In this document: in pieces, positions 9,316-20,299 of the stretch
Layout: each line of letters starts with the position of its first letter
Position numbering within the stretch: position 1 is the first letter of the stretch
Assembly: GCF_011326755.1 (NCBI RefSeq)
Contig: NZ_JAAOIE010000001.1
Location: 522,344 to 586,343 of the forward strand
Origin: Cochlodiniinecator piscidefendens
Lineage (GTDB): Bacteria > Pseudomonadota > Alphaproteobacteria > Rhodobacterales > Rhodobacteraceae
DNA length: 64,000 bases
Reading direction: 5' to 3'
Notes under the pieces: generated by a model
What the model saw: the letters and a program-made list of their open reading frames with translations, nothing else
What the model was told of the DNA's origin: nothing
The model's database searches: none
Program-made: the position numbers and the translations under genes

Positions 9316-10744
9316 GAGCTTCCGCCGCTTGAACAGCTAGGGCTTCGATTCCAAAGAGGTTAAATGCCCCAAGCACAACAACAGCTGCAGATCCCATCAA
9401 GAACACCCAAAGAATTGGGGCTGATGGTTTATCAAGAGCGTCGCCTTCTTCGCCAAAGTACATGAAGTAAACGAGGCGCAAGTAATAGAACGCACCAATA
9501 ACAGATGCGATCACACCCGCGATTGCCAACCATGTCATGTCTGCTGAAACCGCTGCATTCAAAACATAGAGTTTACCAAAGAAGCCGATAAACGGTGGGA
9601 CACCCGCAAGGCTGAACAATAAGATGAGCATCGCCAAGGCGCGTTTTGGCTCTGCTTTTGCATATTGGTGTAACGCTGCAATATCAGAGACCGGCTGCCC
9701 ATCCTTTTCAAGAGACAGGATAAACGCAAATGTTCCGATATTCATGGTCACGTAAATCGCCATGTATACCAACATCGCCTGAACACCGTATTCTGTACCA
9801 GCAGCAAGCCCCATCAATGCAAAACCCATGTGGGCAATCGATGAATACGCCATAAGACGTTTGATGTCTTTCTGGCCGATCGCAGCGATGGCGCCCCAGA
9901 ACATAGAGGCAACTGATAGCAGCGCGATGATCTGCGTCCAATCAGCGGTGCCTGCCCCAAACGCATCATGCAAAACCCGTGCAAACAGGCCCATCGCCGC
10001 AACCTTTGGAGCCGTTGCGAAAAACGCGGTAACTGGTGTTGGTGAACCTTCATAAACATCGGGTGTCCACATATGGAACGGTACAGCAGACACTTTGAAC
10101 GCCAAACCTGTCACAATGAAGACCAAGCCGAACAACAGGCCAATAGACATGTGCCCATGTTCGATTGTTGAGATAATGCCGGAAAATACAGTTGTTCCTG
10201 CAAAACCATATGTCAACGACGCACCATACAACAGCAAACCAGATGAAAGCGCACCAAGTACGAAATACTTCAGGCCAGCCTCTGTAGATTTCACGCTATC
10301 GCGGCGCAAAGACGCAACAACATATAGCGAAAGCGACTGTAGCTCTAGCCCAACATAAAGCGCCATCAGATCGCCAGCGGATACCATCATCATCATCCCG
10401 ATAACCGCGAGGGTAATCAAAACAGGATATTCAAAGTGCATCAGTCCGCGTTTTGTCATGTAATCTTGGCTCATCAGCAAGATCGCTGCTGCTGACAAAA
10501 GGATTATGACCTTCGCATAACGTGAAAAGGCATCGTCGATAAACGCACCGCCAAAGGCGACATTTGCGTCCCCTCCCGCAGCGCCGATCCAAACCGCGAC
10601 GCCGACAAACGCTGCCGCCGTAGCCCAAAGCACCGTCGGTGCCAACGCGTCCTTGCGTGTGTAGACCGCAAAGATAAGTGCCCCCATCGCAAAGACCGCA
10701 AGCACGATCTCGGGAAGAACTGTGGAGATATCAGAAGAGATCAT
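9305..10744 (-). CDS. nuoN: NADH-quinone oxidoreductase subunit N
   Basis: A 479-residue antiporter-like membrane subunit of complex I with about 14 hydrophobic segments, of normal length. Conserved landmarks include the discontinuous-helix region around residues 230-245 ([12 protein letters not shown]) and [14 protein letters not shown] near 295. It takes part in proton pumping in the distal membrane arm. Its start lies ten bases after the nuoM stop and its end overlaps birA. Confidence 0.97.
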   Translation of the reverse strand: MISSDISTVLPEIVLAVFAMGALIFAVYTRKDALAPTVLWATAAAFVGVAVWIGAAGGDANVAFGGAFIDDAFSRYAKVIILLSAAAILLMSQDYMTKRGLMHFEYPVLITLAVIGMMMMVSAGDLMALYVGLELQSLSLYVVASLRRDSVKSTEAGLKYFVLGALSSGLLLYGASLTYGFAGTTVFSGIISTIEHGHMSIGLLFGLVFIVTGLAFKVSAVPFHMWTPDVYEGSPTPVTAFFATAPKVAAMGLFARVLHDAFGAGTADWTQIIALLSVASMFWGAIAAIGQKDIKRLMAYSSIAHMGFALMGLAAGTEYGVQAMLVYMAIYVTMNIGTFAFILSLEKDGQPVSDIAALHQYAKAEPKRALAMLILLFSLAGVPPFIGFFGKLYVLNAAVSADMTWLAIAGVIASVIGAFYYLRLVYFMYFGEEGDALDKPSAPILWVFLMGSAAVVVLGAFNLFGIEALAVQAAEALVR

Positions 10745-10754
10745 CGGACCACCT

Positions 10755-12308
10755 TTAATGTGAGGCTGCTTCGGCTACAGTTTCCATCATAGGAAGTGCA
10801 GCCTGATAGTTATGAATAAGCGCTTCGACAGATGGGCCGATCAAATCGGTTACCAACACAGGGTAAACCCCAAGTAGAAGCGTCATGATGATAAGCGGCG
10901 CAAAAATCGCTTTTTCGCGTGCGTTCATTTCGGTGATTGACGCAAGCGCCTCTTTTACCAAATCGCCCATTACCACGCGACGATAGAGCCACAGCGCATA
11001 GGCCGCGGACAGGATCACGCCGGTCGTTGCGAACATTGCGACCCAAGTATTGACTTGGAAAACACCCATAAGCACAAGGAATTCACCGATAAAGCCCGAA
11101 GTCCCCGGCAAACCAACATTCGCCATCGTGAAAAACATGAACACAAGCGCATAGGCCGGCATCCGGTTCACCAATCCACCGTAAGCGTCGATTTCGCGTG
11201 TGTGCATCCGGTCATAGATGACCCCAACACATAGGAACAATGCACCAGAGATAAAGCCGTGGCTAATCATCTGGAATATCGCACCATCAATACCCTGTTG
11301 GTTCGCAGCAAAAATCCCCATCGTCACATACCCCATGTGGGCAACAGAGGAATAAGCGATCAGTTTTTTCATGTCCGTTTGAACAAGTGCAACCAAAGAG
11401 GTGTAGATGATCGCAATCGCAGACATCCAGAACACCAGCGGTGCAAATAGATCAGATGCGACCGGGAACATTGGCAATGAGAAGCGCAGGAAACCATAGC
11501 CCCCCATTTTCAACAAAACAGCCGCCAGAATGACCGAACCCGCAGTTGGCGCCTGAACGTGTGCGTCTGGCAACCAGGTGTGTACCGGCCACATCGGCAT
11601 TTTGACCGCGAAGGAGGCAAAGAAAGCCAGCCAGAGCAGCGACTGCAAACCACCGACAATCTGATACCCCATCAAAGACATAGTTTCAGATCCGAATTGA
11701 TGTGACAGCAGGCTAATGTCGCAACCACCAATACAGCTTGTTCCGGCGTCGAGATACATCGTCACCATCGCAACAAGCATCAAAACAGAACCGATGAAAG
11801 TATAGAGGAAGAATTTGAATGCAGCGTAGATGCGGTTTTGCCCGCCCCAAATCCCGATAATCAGGAACATGGGGATCAGGCCTGCCTCAAAGAACAGATA
11901 GAACAACACAAGATCAAGAGCGCAGAACACACCGATCATTAAGGTTTCCAAAACCAACAATGCGATCATGTATTCTTTGACGCGCGTCTCAATCTTCCAG
12001 CAAGACAAGATAACCAACGGCATTAAGAACGTGGTCAGCATCACAAACAAAACGCTGATCCCATCAACGCCCATGCGGTAACTTAACCCCATAATCCAGT
12101 CGCGTTCCTCAACAAATTGGAACCCGGTGTTTTCAGGATCAAATCCAGACAGGATAAACAGGGACATCAAAAACGTCGCTGTGGTCGCCAACAGTGCTAC
12201 CCACTTCGCGTTGTTCTGATCAGATTTTTCGTTCCCGCGAAGGAAAACAGCAAGAATAGACGCCGCAACGAGCGGAATAAAAGTGACGATGGAAAGAAGG
12301 ATATCCAT
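10755..12308 (-). CDS. nuoM: NADH-quinone oxidoreductase subunit M
   Basis: A 517-residue antiporter-like membrane subunit. I choose ATG 12308 ([13 protein letters not shown]), which follows the nuoL stop TAG by a single base; an upstream in-frame start would add a non-homologous tail read out of nuoL. Conserved features include the [20 protein letters not shown] region and [15 protein letters not shown], which resembles the same element in NuoN and NuoL, as expected for this triplicated antiporter family. Confidence 0.97.
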   Translation of the reverse strand: MDILLSIVTFIPLVAASILAVFLRGNEKSDQNNAKWVALLATTATFLMSLFILSGFDPENTGFQFVEERDWIMGLSYRMGVDGISVLFVMLTTFLMPLVILSCWKIETRVKEYMIALLVLETLMIGVFCALDLVLFYLFFEAGLIPMFLIIGIWGGQNRIYAAFKFFLYTFIGSVLMLVAMVTMYLDAGTSCIGGCDISLLSHQFGSETMSLMGYQIVGGLQSLLWLAFFASFAVKMPMWPVHTWLPDAHVQAPTAGSVILAAVLLKMGGYGFLRFSLPMFPVASDLFAPLVFWMSAIAIIYTSLVALVQTDMKKLIAYSSVAHMGYVTMGIFAANQQGIDGAIFQMISHGFISGALFLCVGVIYDRMHTREIDAYGGLVNRMPAYALVFMFFTMANVGLPGTSGFIGEFLVLMGVFQVNTWVAMFATTGVILSAAYALWLYRRVVMGDLVKEALASITEMNAREKAIFAPLIIMTLLLGVYPVLVTDLIGPSVEALIHNYQAALPMMETVAEAASH

Positions 12309-12309
12309 G

Positions 12310-14457
12310 CTATTCAGCCCCTCCGCTGAGTGACATCCATGTGATAAGGACAACAATCCCGATCACCATGGCAAATGCATAGTGGAATAAATAGCCAGAC
12401 TGCGCCCGACCCGCGAGGCGTGTAAAAAACGGGATAATCCCCATTGCTACGCCATTGATAGAACCGTCGATAATAGCTGTATCGCCTTTTTTCCATAAGA
12501 AGCGGCCCAACGCTTTGGCTCCGCGTACAAAGACAAAGTCATAAAGTTCGTCAAAGTACCATTTGTTGTAGATGAAGTTATAGGCAGGTGCCTGAGATTT
12601 GGCCAAACGCCCCGGCAGAGATGGGTTCACGATATAGAACCAATATGCCGTGATGAAACCAATCAGCATCGCAACGAACGGAGAAACCTTTACCCAATTT
12701 GGCGCGTGGTGCGCATTATCAAGAGTATGGTTGTCCGGGTGCATGAAGATAGCGCCAACTGGCGCACCTTCATGCCCATCGCCGTGACCTGCATCGGCCA
12801 CAACCGCTTCGCCATGGGCATCCGTCGCGTCGTCGCCATGTCCAGTTTCCGCTTCGCCGTGGCCCGTGTCGTCACCGTGTCCGGTATCTTCGCCATGTCC
12901 AGCATCCGCAGCAACTTCGTGTTGTGGAATACCAAAGAAGTCGTTGACCTGTTCGTGCGTTCCAAAGAATGAGCTAAACCAAAGCATACCTGAGAACACC
13001 GCACCGAGCGAAAGAACACCAAGTGGGATTAGCATAACCATCGGGCTTTCGTGTGCATGATCATGGGTATGTGCATCACCGCGGGCTTTGCCGTAGAAAG
13101 TCATGAACATCAAACGCCAGCTGTAGAAAGACGTCATCAGAGCCGCAATAACCAGCATCCAGAAGGCGTAGTTTCCTACTGCAGAATGTGCACCCCACGC
13201 GCTTTCGATGATTGCGTCCTTAGACAAGAACCCAGCAAAACCAATCGTCGTCAGCGGAATACCGACACCGGTAATCGCCAATGTACCAATCATCATCATT
13301 GCAAAGGTGAATGGGATTTTCTTCCGCAGACCACCGTAATTCCGCATATCTTGTTCGTGGTGCATTGCGTGAATGACAGACCCCGCCCCCAAGAACAACA
13401 TCGCCTTAAAGAACGCGTGTGTCAGAAGATGGAACATCGCGGCGGAATAAACGCCAACACCCGCAGCAACGAACATATAGCCAAGCTGCGAACAGGTTGA
13501 ATAAGCAATCACGCGCTTGATGTCGTTTTGCACCAAGCCAACAGTCGCCGCGAAAAACGCAGTGGTCGCGCCAACAACAACGATAAACGCGGTTGCGCCC
13601 GGTGCGTATTCCATCAACGGTGACATACGACACACAAGGAAAACGCCTGCGGTAACCATGGTCGCCGCGTGGATCAATGCCGAAACTGGTGTCGGGCCCT
13701 CCATCGCGTCTGGCAACCAAGTGTGCAGGAACAACTGCGCTGATTTACCCATTGCGCCGATGAACAAAAGGAAAGCCAGCAAGTTCGCCGCGTTCCATTC
13801 AGTCCAGAGGAAGCTGATGTTGCTTTCGGCCAAATGAGGTGCCGCAGCAAACACTTGTTCGAAATTGATGCTGTCGGTCATGTAGAACAGACCAAAGATA
13901 CCAAGCGCAAAACCAAAGTCACCAACACGGTTCACAACGAACGCTTTCATCGCGGCAGCATTGGCGGTTGGTTTACGGTAATAAAAACCGATCAACAGAT
14001 AAGACGCGATACCCACACCTTCCCAGCCAAAGAACATCTGAACAAGGTTATCAGAAGTCACCAGCATCAGCATAGTAAAGGTAAAGAATGACAGATACGC
14101 GAAAAAGCGTGGCTTGTAGCTTTCGCCTTCTTTCCACTGCGGGTCTTTATCCATGTAGCCAAAGGAATAAAGGTGCACGAGGCTCGATACCGTGGTGACA
14201 ACAATCAACATGGTTGCAGTCAGACGGTCTAAACGAATAGCCCAACTGGTGTCGAGGCTCCCGGATTGGATCCAGGTCGCGATTTCGATAATGCGGGTTT
14301 CCCCGTCAAATCCTAGAAACACGATCCAGCTGAGGGCAGCGGCCAAAAACAAAAGCGCGGTCGTCAAAACCATCGCCCCCGTTTCGCCGATCACCCGCCA
14401 GCCAAACCCGGCCAGGAGCGCACCAACAAGCGGTGCAAAGAGAATAGTGGTTTCCAT
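12310..14457 (-). CDS. nuoL: NADH-quinone oxidoreductase subunit L, with His/Asp-rich insertion
   Basis: A 715-residue antiporter-like subunit carrying the long lateral helix of complex I at its C-terminus. The core motifs are clear ([33 protein letters not shown]). Between about residues 511 and 565 (DNA 12763-12927) there is a hydrophilic loop with repeated GHGDD/GHGED/GHGEA units, rich in His, Asp and Glu, followed by another His-rich stretch. Loops at this place vary in alphaproteobacterial NuoL, but this one looks like a metal-binding repeat. It starts six bases after the nuoK stop. Confidence 0.97.
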   Translation of the reverse strand: METTILFAPLVGALLAGFGWRVIGETGAMVLTTALLFLAAALSWIVFLGFDGETRIIEIATWIQSGSLDTSWAIRLDRLTATMLIVVTTVSSLVHLYSFGYMDKDPQWKEGESYKPRFFAYLSFFTFTMLMLVTSDNLVQMFFGWEGVGIASYLLIGFYYRKPTANAAAMKAFVVNRVGDFGFALGIFGLFYMTDSINFEQVFAAAPHLAESNISFLWTEWNAANLLAFLLFIGAMGKSAQLFLHTWLPDAMEGPTPVSALIHAATMVTAGVFLVCRMSPLMEYAPGATAFIVVVGATTAFFAATVGLVQNDIKRVIAYSTCSQLGYMFVAAGVGVYSAAMFHLLTHAFFKAMLFLGAGSVIHAMHHEQDMRNYGGLRKKIPFTFAMMMIGTLAITGVGIPLTTIGFAGFLSKDAIIESAWGAHSAVGNYAFWMLVIAALMTSFYSWRLMFMTFYGKARGDAHTHDHAHESPMVMLIPLGVLSLGAVFSGMLWFSSFFGTHEQVNDFFGIPQHEVAADAGHGEDTGHGDDTGHGEAETGHGDDATDAHGEAVVADAGHGDGHEGAPVGAIFMHPDNHTLDNAHHAPNWVKVSPFVAMLIGFITAYWFYIVNPSLPGRLAKSQAPAYNFIYNKWYFDELYDFVFVRGAKALGRFLWKKGDTAIIDGSINGVAMGIIPFFTRLAGRAQSGYLFHYAFAMVIGIVVLITWMSLSGGAE

Positions 14458-14463
14458 GCTCGC

Positions 14464-14769
14464 TTACCCTTTCATCACGTTGACATCTTCAACCGCGATA
14501 GTGCCGCGGTTACGGAAGAAGCAAACGAGGATTGCTAGCCCGATGGCGGCTTCTGCGGCCGCTACGGTAAGTACAAATAATGTGAAGACTTGCCCAACGA
14601 GATCGCCCAAGAAGCTTGAAAAAGCCACAAGGTTGATATTGACGCTCAACAGCATCAACTCGATCGACATCAATATGACAATCACGTTTTTGCGGTTCAG
14701 GAAGAGCCCGAAAATCCCGATGACGAACAGCGCCGCTGCCACCGTCAGGTAATGTTCCAATCCGATCAT
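14464..14769 (-). CDS. nuoK: NADH-quinone oxidoreductase subunit K
   Basis: A 101-residue subunit with three membrane helices and the conserved glutamates in [11 protein letters not shown] and [11 protein letters not shown]. The start ATG 14769 ([10 protein letters not shown]) matches relatives; the frame continues upstream for 24 codons of charged, non-homologous sequence that belongs to the small ORF at 14777-14881 in another frame. A GAGAGA element precedes the start. Confidence 0.97.
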   Translation of the reverse strand: MIGLEHYLTVAAALFVIGIFGLFLNRKNVIVILMSIELMLLSVNINLVAFSSFLGDLVGQVFTLFVLTVAAAEAAIGLAILVCFFRNRGTIAVEDVNVMKG

Positions 14770-14776
14770 TTCTCTC

Positions 14777-14881
14777 TCAGTCCTTGTCTCTCGTCTCGTC
14801 TTTTTCGTTCTTTTTCCGGTAGTATCTGGCCGCGAGGCCAAAACCGATCATCGCCATTCCGATGATCAGCCAGGCGTTCAA
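14777..14881 (-). CDS. Putative 34-residue single-span membrane protein in nuo operon
   Basis: The 108 bases between nuoJ and nuoK hold an ORF that begins with TTG at 14881, overlapping the nuoJ stop, and ends with TGA eight bases before nuoK. The product starts (M)[20 protein letters not shown] and ends with a charged tail ([13 protein letters not shown]): one membrane helix followed by a cytoplasmic-type basic/acidic tail. It fills a space that would otherwise be the longest gap between adjacent genes in this operon. I do not recognise a family. The unusual start codon and small size leave real doubt that it is translated. Confidence 0.5.
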   Translation of the reverse strand: MNAWLIIGMAMIGFGLAARYYRKKNEKDETRDKD

Positions 14882-15492
14882 AGGCCCTGTCCCGGTTTTA
14901 CGTCGATAATTTCCATAGCCTTGGCGGGGTCACGATGCATCTGAGCAACCACGTTTTGGCGTTTTACATCTGGGCGATGGCGCAACGTTAGAACAATCGC
15001 ACCAATCATCGCCACCAACAGGATCAGACCTGAGGCTTGGAACAAATAGATGTAATCGTCATAAATCAAATTGCCGAGCGCGCGCGTGTTTTGCACGTCC
15101 TCAATAGCCGGTGCGACAGCCGCACGTAGGTCAGTCGCCCCATCTGCAAATTCCCAAACGCCCAAAACCATTGTCAGCTGCATCAACAATACGACACCGA
15201 TCAATCCAGCAATAGGCACGTACTTTGCCATCTCACCTTTGAGTTCGGCAAAATCAACATCCAGCATCATCACCACAAAGAGGAACAACACCGCAACCGC
15301 GCCGACATAGACGATCACCAGCAGCATTGCCACAAATTCAGCCCCCAGCAGCACGAACAAACCTGCCGAGCTTAGGAAAGATAGGATCAACCACAGCACG
15401 GAATGCACTGGGTTTTTGGACACGACCACAAACAGGCCGGATGTCACCACCGTAATGGCAAATACGTAAAACGCGAAAGCAGCAACTGTCAT
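14878..15492 (-). CDS. nuoJ: NADH-quinone oxidoreductase subunit J
   Basis: A 204-residue membrane subunit with five predicted helices, including the conserved third helix segment [20 protein letters not shown], which contains the pi-bulge region important for coupling. The start overlaps the stop of the CMD-like gene by four bases (ATGA). The C-terminal 40 residues are hydrophilic. Confidence 0.97.
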   Translation of the reverse strand: MTVAAFAFYVFAITVVTSGLFVVVSKNPVHSVLWLILSFLSSAGLFVLLGAEFVAMLLVIVYVGAVAVLFLFVVMMLDVDFAELKGEMAKYVPIAGLIGVVLLMQLTMVLGVWEFADGATDLRAAVAPAIEDVQNTRALGNLIYDDYIYLFQASGLILLVAMIGAIVLTLRHRPDVKRQNVVAQMHRDPAKAMEIIDVKPGQGL

Positions 15493-15896
15493 TCGCTCTT
15501 CTCCTCATGGTCCTCAAAAACGCCTTCTGCGATATCCAGCGCTTTTGTTGCGGCGGGTAGACCGCCAAACATCGTCATTTGGTGGATCACTTCGGCGATC
15601 TCACGCTTGGTCGCACCCGCCTCTAGCGCGTGCTTTATGCTTAGTTTCATCTGGCTTTCCACCACCGAACCGGTGACGGTTAAACCAGCGATAATCACCA
15701 AGAGCCGGGTTTTACTGTCCAGCCCTTCGCGATTGAAGGTATTTCCAAACGCCATATCCAAGAAATTCTTAGACATCGTTGGCATAAGATCCTCAAAACC
15801 CTTTGGCTGGAATTTCTCCAACTCAGGCGCGAAGGTCCGGGCCATATCTTGGCCCTGTTCCATCATCGTCTGAAAGAGTTTTGAAAAATCCGTCAT
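15489..15896 (-). CDS. Carboxymuconolactone decarboxylase-like protein (no cysteines)
   Basis: A 135-residue protein of the CMD/AhpD fold, recognisable from the helical core [18 protein letters not shown] and [20 protein letters not shown]. AhpD-type members use a CxxC redox pair in this core; this protein contains no cysteine at all, so peroxidase-type chemistry is excluded. It overlaps nuoI upstream and nuoJ downstream by four bases each (ATGA), so it is an integral part of the complex I operon. The role is unknown; assembly or stabilisation of the complex is an inference from position only. Confidence 0.8.
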   Translation of the reverse strand: MTDFSKLFQTMMEQGQDMARTFAPELEKFQPKGFEDLMPTMSKNFLDMAFGNTFNREGLDSKTRLLVIIAGLTVTGSVVESQMKLSIKHALEAGATKREIAEVIHQMTMFGGLPAATKALDIAEGVFEDHEEKSE

Positions 15897-16384
15897 CTGT
15901 ACGGCGCATCCAACTCAAGATTGCGGGCAATTTCTGCTTCCCAACGGGCACCATTATCCAAGAGCTTTTCTTTATCGTAGAATAGCTCTTCGCGGGTTTC
16001 GGTGGCAAATTCGAAATTCGGACCCTCAACAACCGCATCCACCGGGCAGGCTTCTTGGCAGAAACCACAGTAAATGCATTTGGTCATGTCGATATCGTAA
16101 CGCGTCGTGCGGCGTGATCCATCTTCGCGAGGTTCCGCATCAATGGTGATCGCCTGTGCAGGGCAAATCGCTTCGCACAGCTTGCATGCGATGCAACGTT
16201 CTTCGCCATTTGGATAGCGCCGCAACGCATGTTCTCCACGAAAACGGGGGCTTAGCGGGCCTTTTTCATGTGGGTAGTTTAACGTGGCCTTTGGCGCAAA
16301 GAAATAACGCAGCCCCAGTTGAAACCCTTTGGCAAAATCAGCCAGAAAAAAGTACTTGATCGAACGTGTATAATCAAAAGCCAT
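15893..16384 (-). CDS. nuoI: NADH-quinone oxidoreductase subunit I
   Basis: A 163-residue ferredoxin-like subunit carrying clusters N6a and N6b. Two complete 4Fe-4S motifs are visible, [12 protein letters not shown] (near residue 63) and [12 protein letters not shown] (near 103). It passes electrons from NuoG towards NuoB in the hydrophilic arm. It lies two bases after the nuoH stop and overlaps the CMD-like gene by four bases. Confidence 0.98.
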   Translation of the reverse strand: MAFDYTRSIKYFFLADFAKGFQLGLRYFFAPKATLNYPHEKGPLSPRFRGEHALRRYPNGEERCIACKLCEAICPAQAITIDAEPREDGSRRTTRYDIDMTKCIYCGFCQEACPVDAVVEGPNFEFATETREELFYDKEKLLDNGARWEAEIARNLELDAPYR

Positions 16385-16386
16385 GA

Positions 16387-17460
16387 TTAACCCTCCACTT
16401 CTTCTGACATTTGCTGTGAAATTTCACCGCGGAAATATGCACCACCAAAGGCGTCTGTTTCTTTATCGTAAAACGCTAGGAACGAAACGATCACAACCCA
16501 AAGCAGTGACAATGGCAGGAAGACTTTCCAACCGATACGCATCAATTGGTCATAGCGGTAGCGCGGTGTAATCGCCTTCACCATTGCAAAGATGAAGAAG
16601 AAGAACGCCATTTTACCGACCATCCACAGAACGCCGTCAGGCAACCCCGGAATAGGTGACAACCAACCGCCAAAGAACAGCAAAGTGGTCAAAGCGCACA
16701 TGAGGAAGATCGCGATGTATTCCCCAGCCATAAACAACAGGAATGGCGTTGATGAATATTCAACTTGATAACCAGCAACCAGTTCAGATTCTGCTTCAGG
16801 CAAATCGAACGGTGGGCGGTTTGTTTCCGCCAGAGCAGAAATAAAGAACAAGAACACCATTGGGAAATGCGGCAACCAATACCAGCTAAAGAAGCCGTAA
16901 TCGCCATCTTGCGCGCGAACGATATCGCCAAAATTCAGTGATCCAGTTGAAATGATAATCCCGATGATGATCAATCCGATGGAGACCTCATAAGAAATCA
17001 TCTGTGCCGCGGAACGCAAAGACCCCAGGAACGGGTATTTTGAGTTCGACGCCCAACCGCCCATGATCACGCCGTAAACTTCCAAGGAAGACACAGCAAA
17101 AACATAAAGGATTGCAACGTTGATATCTGATAGAACCCAACCGTCGTTAAATGGGATCACCGCCCAAGCGATCATCGCCAGAACAAAAGACGTAATCGGC
17201 GCAAGGAAAAATACCGGTTTATCGGCCCCTGCGGGCACGACGACCTCTTTCACAACGTATTTCAAAGCGTCCGCCACCGATTGCAGCAGGCCAAAGACCC
17301 CCACAACGTTCGGACCACGACGCATTTGGACAGCTGCCCAGATTTTACGGTCGCCATATACAAGGAACAACAACGAGATCATAACAAAGGCAACAACCGC
17401 GAGGCTTTGCGCTACGATCAGGATAAATGTCCCGAGGGGGGTGGAAAGAAATTCTGCCAT
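16387..17460 (-). CDS. nuoH: NADH-quinone oxidoreductase subunit H
   Basis: A 357-residue membrane subunit that forms part of the quinone-binding cavity, with about eight helices. Conserved loops include [11 protein letters not shown] and [19 protein letters not shown], rich in the acidic residues of the E-channel. The start is ATG 17460 ([12 protein letters not shown]); the upstream extension [12 protein letters not shown] is not homologous. It begins five bases after the lipoprotein gene. Confidence 0.97.
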   Translation of the reverse strand: MAEFLSTPLGTFILIVAQSLAVVAFVMISLLFLVYGDRKIWAAVQMRRGPNVVGVFGLLQSVADALKYVVKEVVVPAGADKPVFFLAPITSFVLAMIAWAVIPFNDGWVLSDINVAILYVFAVSSLEVYGVIMGGWASNSKYPFLGSLRSAAQMISYEVSIGLIIIGIIISTGSLNFGDIVRAQDGDYGFFSWYWLPHFPMVFLFFISALAETNRPPFDLPEAESELVAGYQVEYSSTPFLLFMAGEYIAIFLMCALTTLLFFGGWLSPIPGLPDGVLWMVGKMAFFFFIFAMVKAITPRYRYDQLMRIGWKVFLPLSLLWVVIVSFLAFYDKETDAFGGAYFRGEISQQMSEEVEG

Positions 17461-17465
17461 AGGTC

Positions 17466-17873
17466 CTACACCGTCGGTATTCTTGTTTCCACGCAATGTG
17501 CAACAATGACTTCAGCGTCAATTGTAGCAGATCCACGTGGTAGCGCCGACGAGATGGTATAAACAGCATCCCCCCGCCAAACGCCAGCCTCTATTCCTAC
17601 ATTCGTACGCACATGACGCGCAAATCCGTAACCACGGATCAACGTGTACTGTGCTGCCGCACAAGCGGCATAATCCACGACATCTTGATTGTCGCGGGCG
17701 CCTTTCATAGCGACCTGAAATCCAACCAGATCACCTTGCAAAAGCTGCGTTTCGATCCCCAAATATTCCGGGGAAAACGCGGATTGTTCCGCCCGATCAA
17801 CGGGCTCACATGCTGACAACCCGCCCAAAAGGACGATCCCGGCTGTGATTTTATGGAACAGGTTCAATTTCAT
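17466..17873 (-). CDS. Predicted lipoprotein in nuo operon
   Basis: A 135-residue secreted protein with a signal peptide and lipobox (LLGGLSAC, lipidated Cys at about residue 21). The mature part has two further possible disulphide Cys pairs (YAACAAAQY and VAHCVETR). I do not recognise a named domain. The start overlaps the nuoG stop by one base (TAATG) and nuoH follows five bases later, so it is co-translated with complex I. A periplasm-facing lipoprotein in this place suggests an accessory role, but nothing in the sequence proves that. Confidence 0.8.
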   Translation of the reverse strand: MKLNLFHKITAGIVLLGGLSACEPVDRAEQSAFSPEYLGIETQLLQGDLVGFQVAMKGARDNQDVVDYAACAAAQYTLIRGYGFARHVRTNVGIEAGVWRGDAVYTISSALPRGSATIDAEVIVAHCVETRIPTV

Positions 17874-19891
17874 TATTCAGCCGCCATCGGCGCAGATGCG
17901 CGCGCCTTTGCATTTGCAGAAAGTTCCGCCATCAGCTGAGACGCCCGCGTGATTGGGTTGGTCAGATAGAAATCAGCGACCGCATTGCGGAAATCAGCTT
18001 TGCCCAAATCGCGAAGTCCCACAGGAACCCACTCATTTTCAGCAACCTGATCGACGCCCGCCAATTGAGGAGCTGCTTCAATCAAAGCCGTACGCAACTG
18101 AGCCAATGAATCATATGGCAATGTTGCATCAAGTTCCGCAGACAGCGCCCGCAAAATCGCCCAGTTTTCTTTGGCTTCGCCCGGTGCAAATGCCGCACGC
18201 ATGGCCAATTGTGGGCGGCCCTCGGTGTTTACAAACAGGCCTTGCTCTTCGGTATAGGCCGCGCCCGGCAGGATCACATCCGCACGATGCGCGCCGCGAT
18301 CGCCGTGAGACCCTTGATAGATCACAAAAGCACCAGCCGCGATTTCAACTTCGTCAGCACCTAGATTGTAGACAACTTCAGCACTGTCCAACGCTGCGGT
18401 CAAACCGCCCTCAGTCGTTGCATTGATGTCCATCGCGCCAACACGGCTCGCTGCGGTATGGAGAACCAAGAATTTAGATTCTGTTGCCTCAGCAAACTTC
18501 ATTGCGTGGGCCAATACAGCCTCGCCGTCAGCTTCGTTCAGCGCACCTTGGCCAACGATCACAATAGTGTCTTTGCCGATTGCGTCTGCGCCGGGGTTAT
18601 CCGCGATCTTTTTCAGATCATCGCGGCCCGTGCCTAAGTGGAAATATTCATAGGTTAGATCAGCGGCTTCACCCACAACACCAACTTTGGCACCCGCGAG
18701 CCAGGCTTTGCGGATACGTGCATTCAGTACAGGTGCCTCAACACGTGGATTGGTACCGATCAACATAATCGCTTGGGCGGTATCAATATCCTCAATGGAT
18801 GCAGTGCCTACGTAACCGGATCGGTTTCCAGCTGGAAGTTTACTGTTATCCGTGCGGCATTCAACAGAACCGCCAAGCCCCTCAACCAAACCTTTCAAAG
18901 CAAACGCAGCCTCAACCGGGGCAAGATCCCCGATCAATCCGGTTACTTTTTTGCCTTTCATTGCATTTGCAGCAACGCCAAGCGCTTCGCCCCAATTAGA
19001 TGGGCGCAACTTGCCGTTTTCACGCACATACGGGCGATCAAGACGTTGACGACGCAGACCATCCCAAACAAAACGGGTTTTGTCTGAAATCCATTCTTCG
19101 TTCACGCCGTCATTGTTACGTGGCATGATGCGTTTTACTTCACGGCCTTTGGTATCCACCCGGATGTTTGACCCAAGCGCATCCATCACGTCGATGGTTT
19201 CCGTTTTGGTCAATTCCCAAGGGCGCGCTGTAAACGCATAAGGTTTAGAGGTCAGCGCACCAACGGGACACAAATCAATGATGTTCCCCTGAAGGTTGCT
19301 ATCCAATGTTTCGTTCAGATAGCTCGCGATTTCTGCATCTTCACCGCGGCCCGTTTGACCCATCTGGGTGATACCAGCGATTTCCGTTGTGAAACGTACA
19401 CAACGCGTACAGGAAATACAGCGTGTCATCGTTGTTGAGACAAGCGGTCCTAAATCGAGATCGTCCACCGCACGCTTTGGCTCTTTGAAGCGGGTATCAG
19501 AAATACCATAGGCCATCGCCTGATCCTGAAGATCACATTCGCCACCTTGGTCACAAATCGGGCAATCCAGCGGGTGATTGATGAGCATAAACTCCATCAC
19601 ACCTTCGCGGGCCTTTTTCACCATTGGCGAATTAGTCTTAACAACTGGCGGCTGACCTTCTGGACCCGGGCGCAAATCTTTGACCTGCATCGCACAAGAT
19701 GCGGCGGGCTTTGGCGGGCCGCCTACAACTTCAACCAGACACATGCGGCAGTTGCCAGCGATGGTCAGGCGTTCATGGTAACAAAAACGTGGGATTTCCA
19801 CACCGGCCTCTTCGCAGGCCTGAATGAGGGTCATCGCCGGATCGACTTCGACCTCTTGGTCGTCAATGATGATTTTGCGTAGATCACTCAT
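17873..19891 (-). CDS. nuoG: NADH-quinone oxidoreductase subunit G
   Basis: A 672-residue iron-sulphur subunit. The N-terminal 2Fe-2S ferredoxin domain has Cys in [17 protein letters not shown]. The next motifs are [18 protein letters not shown] (His/Cys cluster) and [10 protein letters not shown] with a later CPVG. The remainder is the molybdopterin-oxidoreductase-like domain, inactive as an enzyme in complex I. The length matches alphaproteobacterial NuoG. It starts three bases after the DUF5333-like gene. Confidence 0.98.
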   Translation of the reverse strand: MSDLRKIIIDDQEVEVDPAMTLIQACEEAGVEIPRFCYHERLTIAGNCRMCLVEVVGGPPKPAASCAMQVKDLRPGPEGQPPVVKTNSPMVKKAREGVMEFMLINHPLDCPICDQGGECDLQDQAMAYGISDTRFKEPKRAVDDLDLGPLVSTTMTRCISCTRCVRFTTEIAGITQMGQTGRGEDAEIASYLNETLDSNLQGNIIDLCPVGALTSKPYAFTARPWELTKTETIDVMDALGSNIRVDTKGREVKRIMPRNNDGVNEEWISDKTRFVWDGLRRQRLDRPYVRENGKLRPSNWGEALGVAANAMKGKKVTGLIGDLAPVEAAFALKGLVEGLGGSVECRTDNSKLPAGNRSGYVGTASIEDIDTAQAIMLIGTNPRVEAPVLNARIRKAWLAGAKVGVVGEAADLTYEYFHLGTGRDDLKKIADNPGADAIGKDTIVIVGQGALNEADGEAVLAHAMKFAEATESKFLVLHTAASRVGAMDINATTEGGLTAALDSAEVVYNLGADEVEIAAGAFVIYQGSHGDRGAHRADVILPGAAYTEEQGLFVNTEGRPQLAMRAAFAPGEAKENWAILRALSAELDATLPYDSLAQLRTALIEAAPQLAGVDQVAENEWVPVGLRDLGKADFRNAVADFYLTNPITRASQLMAELSANAKARASAPMAAE

Positions 19892-19894
19892 GTT

Positions 19895-20299
19895 TCATTC
19901 CGCTCTCAGTAAAACGCCAATTTGGGTGGCACGCGCAATATGATCGCGGCCAACGGCGCAGTAGCTTTCTTCATCGCCTGTCACTGCTCCTTCGGAAGCA
20001 AGCCAAGCATCCGCCCGCGCACGCAGCCGGGCTTCTTCATCTTCGTCGTCGACGTAGGCTTCGATTTCAGCGTGTTCAAAACCAGCATTCGATGCCATGT
20101 TGTAAAGCGACCGCAAATATAACAATCCGCGAATTTTGCGCACGCTGATTGTCGTACAAGTATCGTCAATGGTTTCGACGATGCCAGCGGTGATCAACCC
20201 ATTGGTGACACCGTCCACATCGGCGATCCCTTCACCCCATGCTTGGGATGATAAACAGGTCGCTGCAACCATAGATATGATGCGAGTTCTCATCATCAT
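19895..20299 (-). CDS. DUF5333-like secreted protein in nuo operon
   Basis: A 134-residue protein with an N-terminal signal peptide (hydrophobic stretch [16 protein letters not shown]) and two Cys in the mature part, one near residue 48 and one near 113 ([29 protein letters not shown]). It matches my memory of the Rhodobacteraceae family DUF5333, whose members sit between nuoF and nuoG. Three in-frame ATG codons overlap the nuoF stop (20293-20299); the first is used here. Function unknown; a periplasmic location is inferred. Confidence 0.7.
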   Translation of the reverse strand: MMMRTRIISMVAATCLSSQAWGEGIADVDGVTNGLITAGIVETIDDTCTTISVRKIRGLLYLRSLYNMASNAGFEHAEIEAYVDDEDEEARLRARADAWLASEGAVTGDEESYCAVGRDHIARATQIGVLLRAE

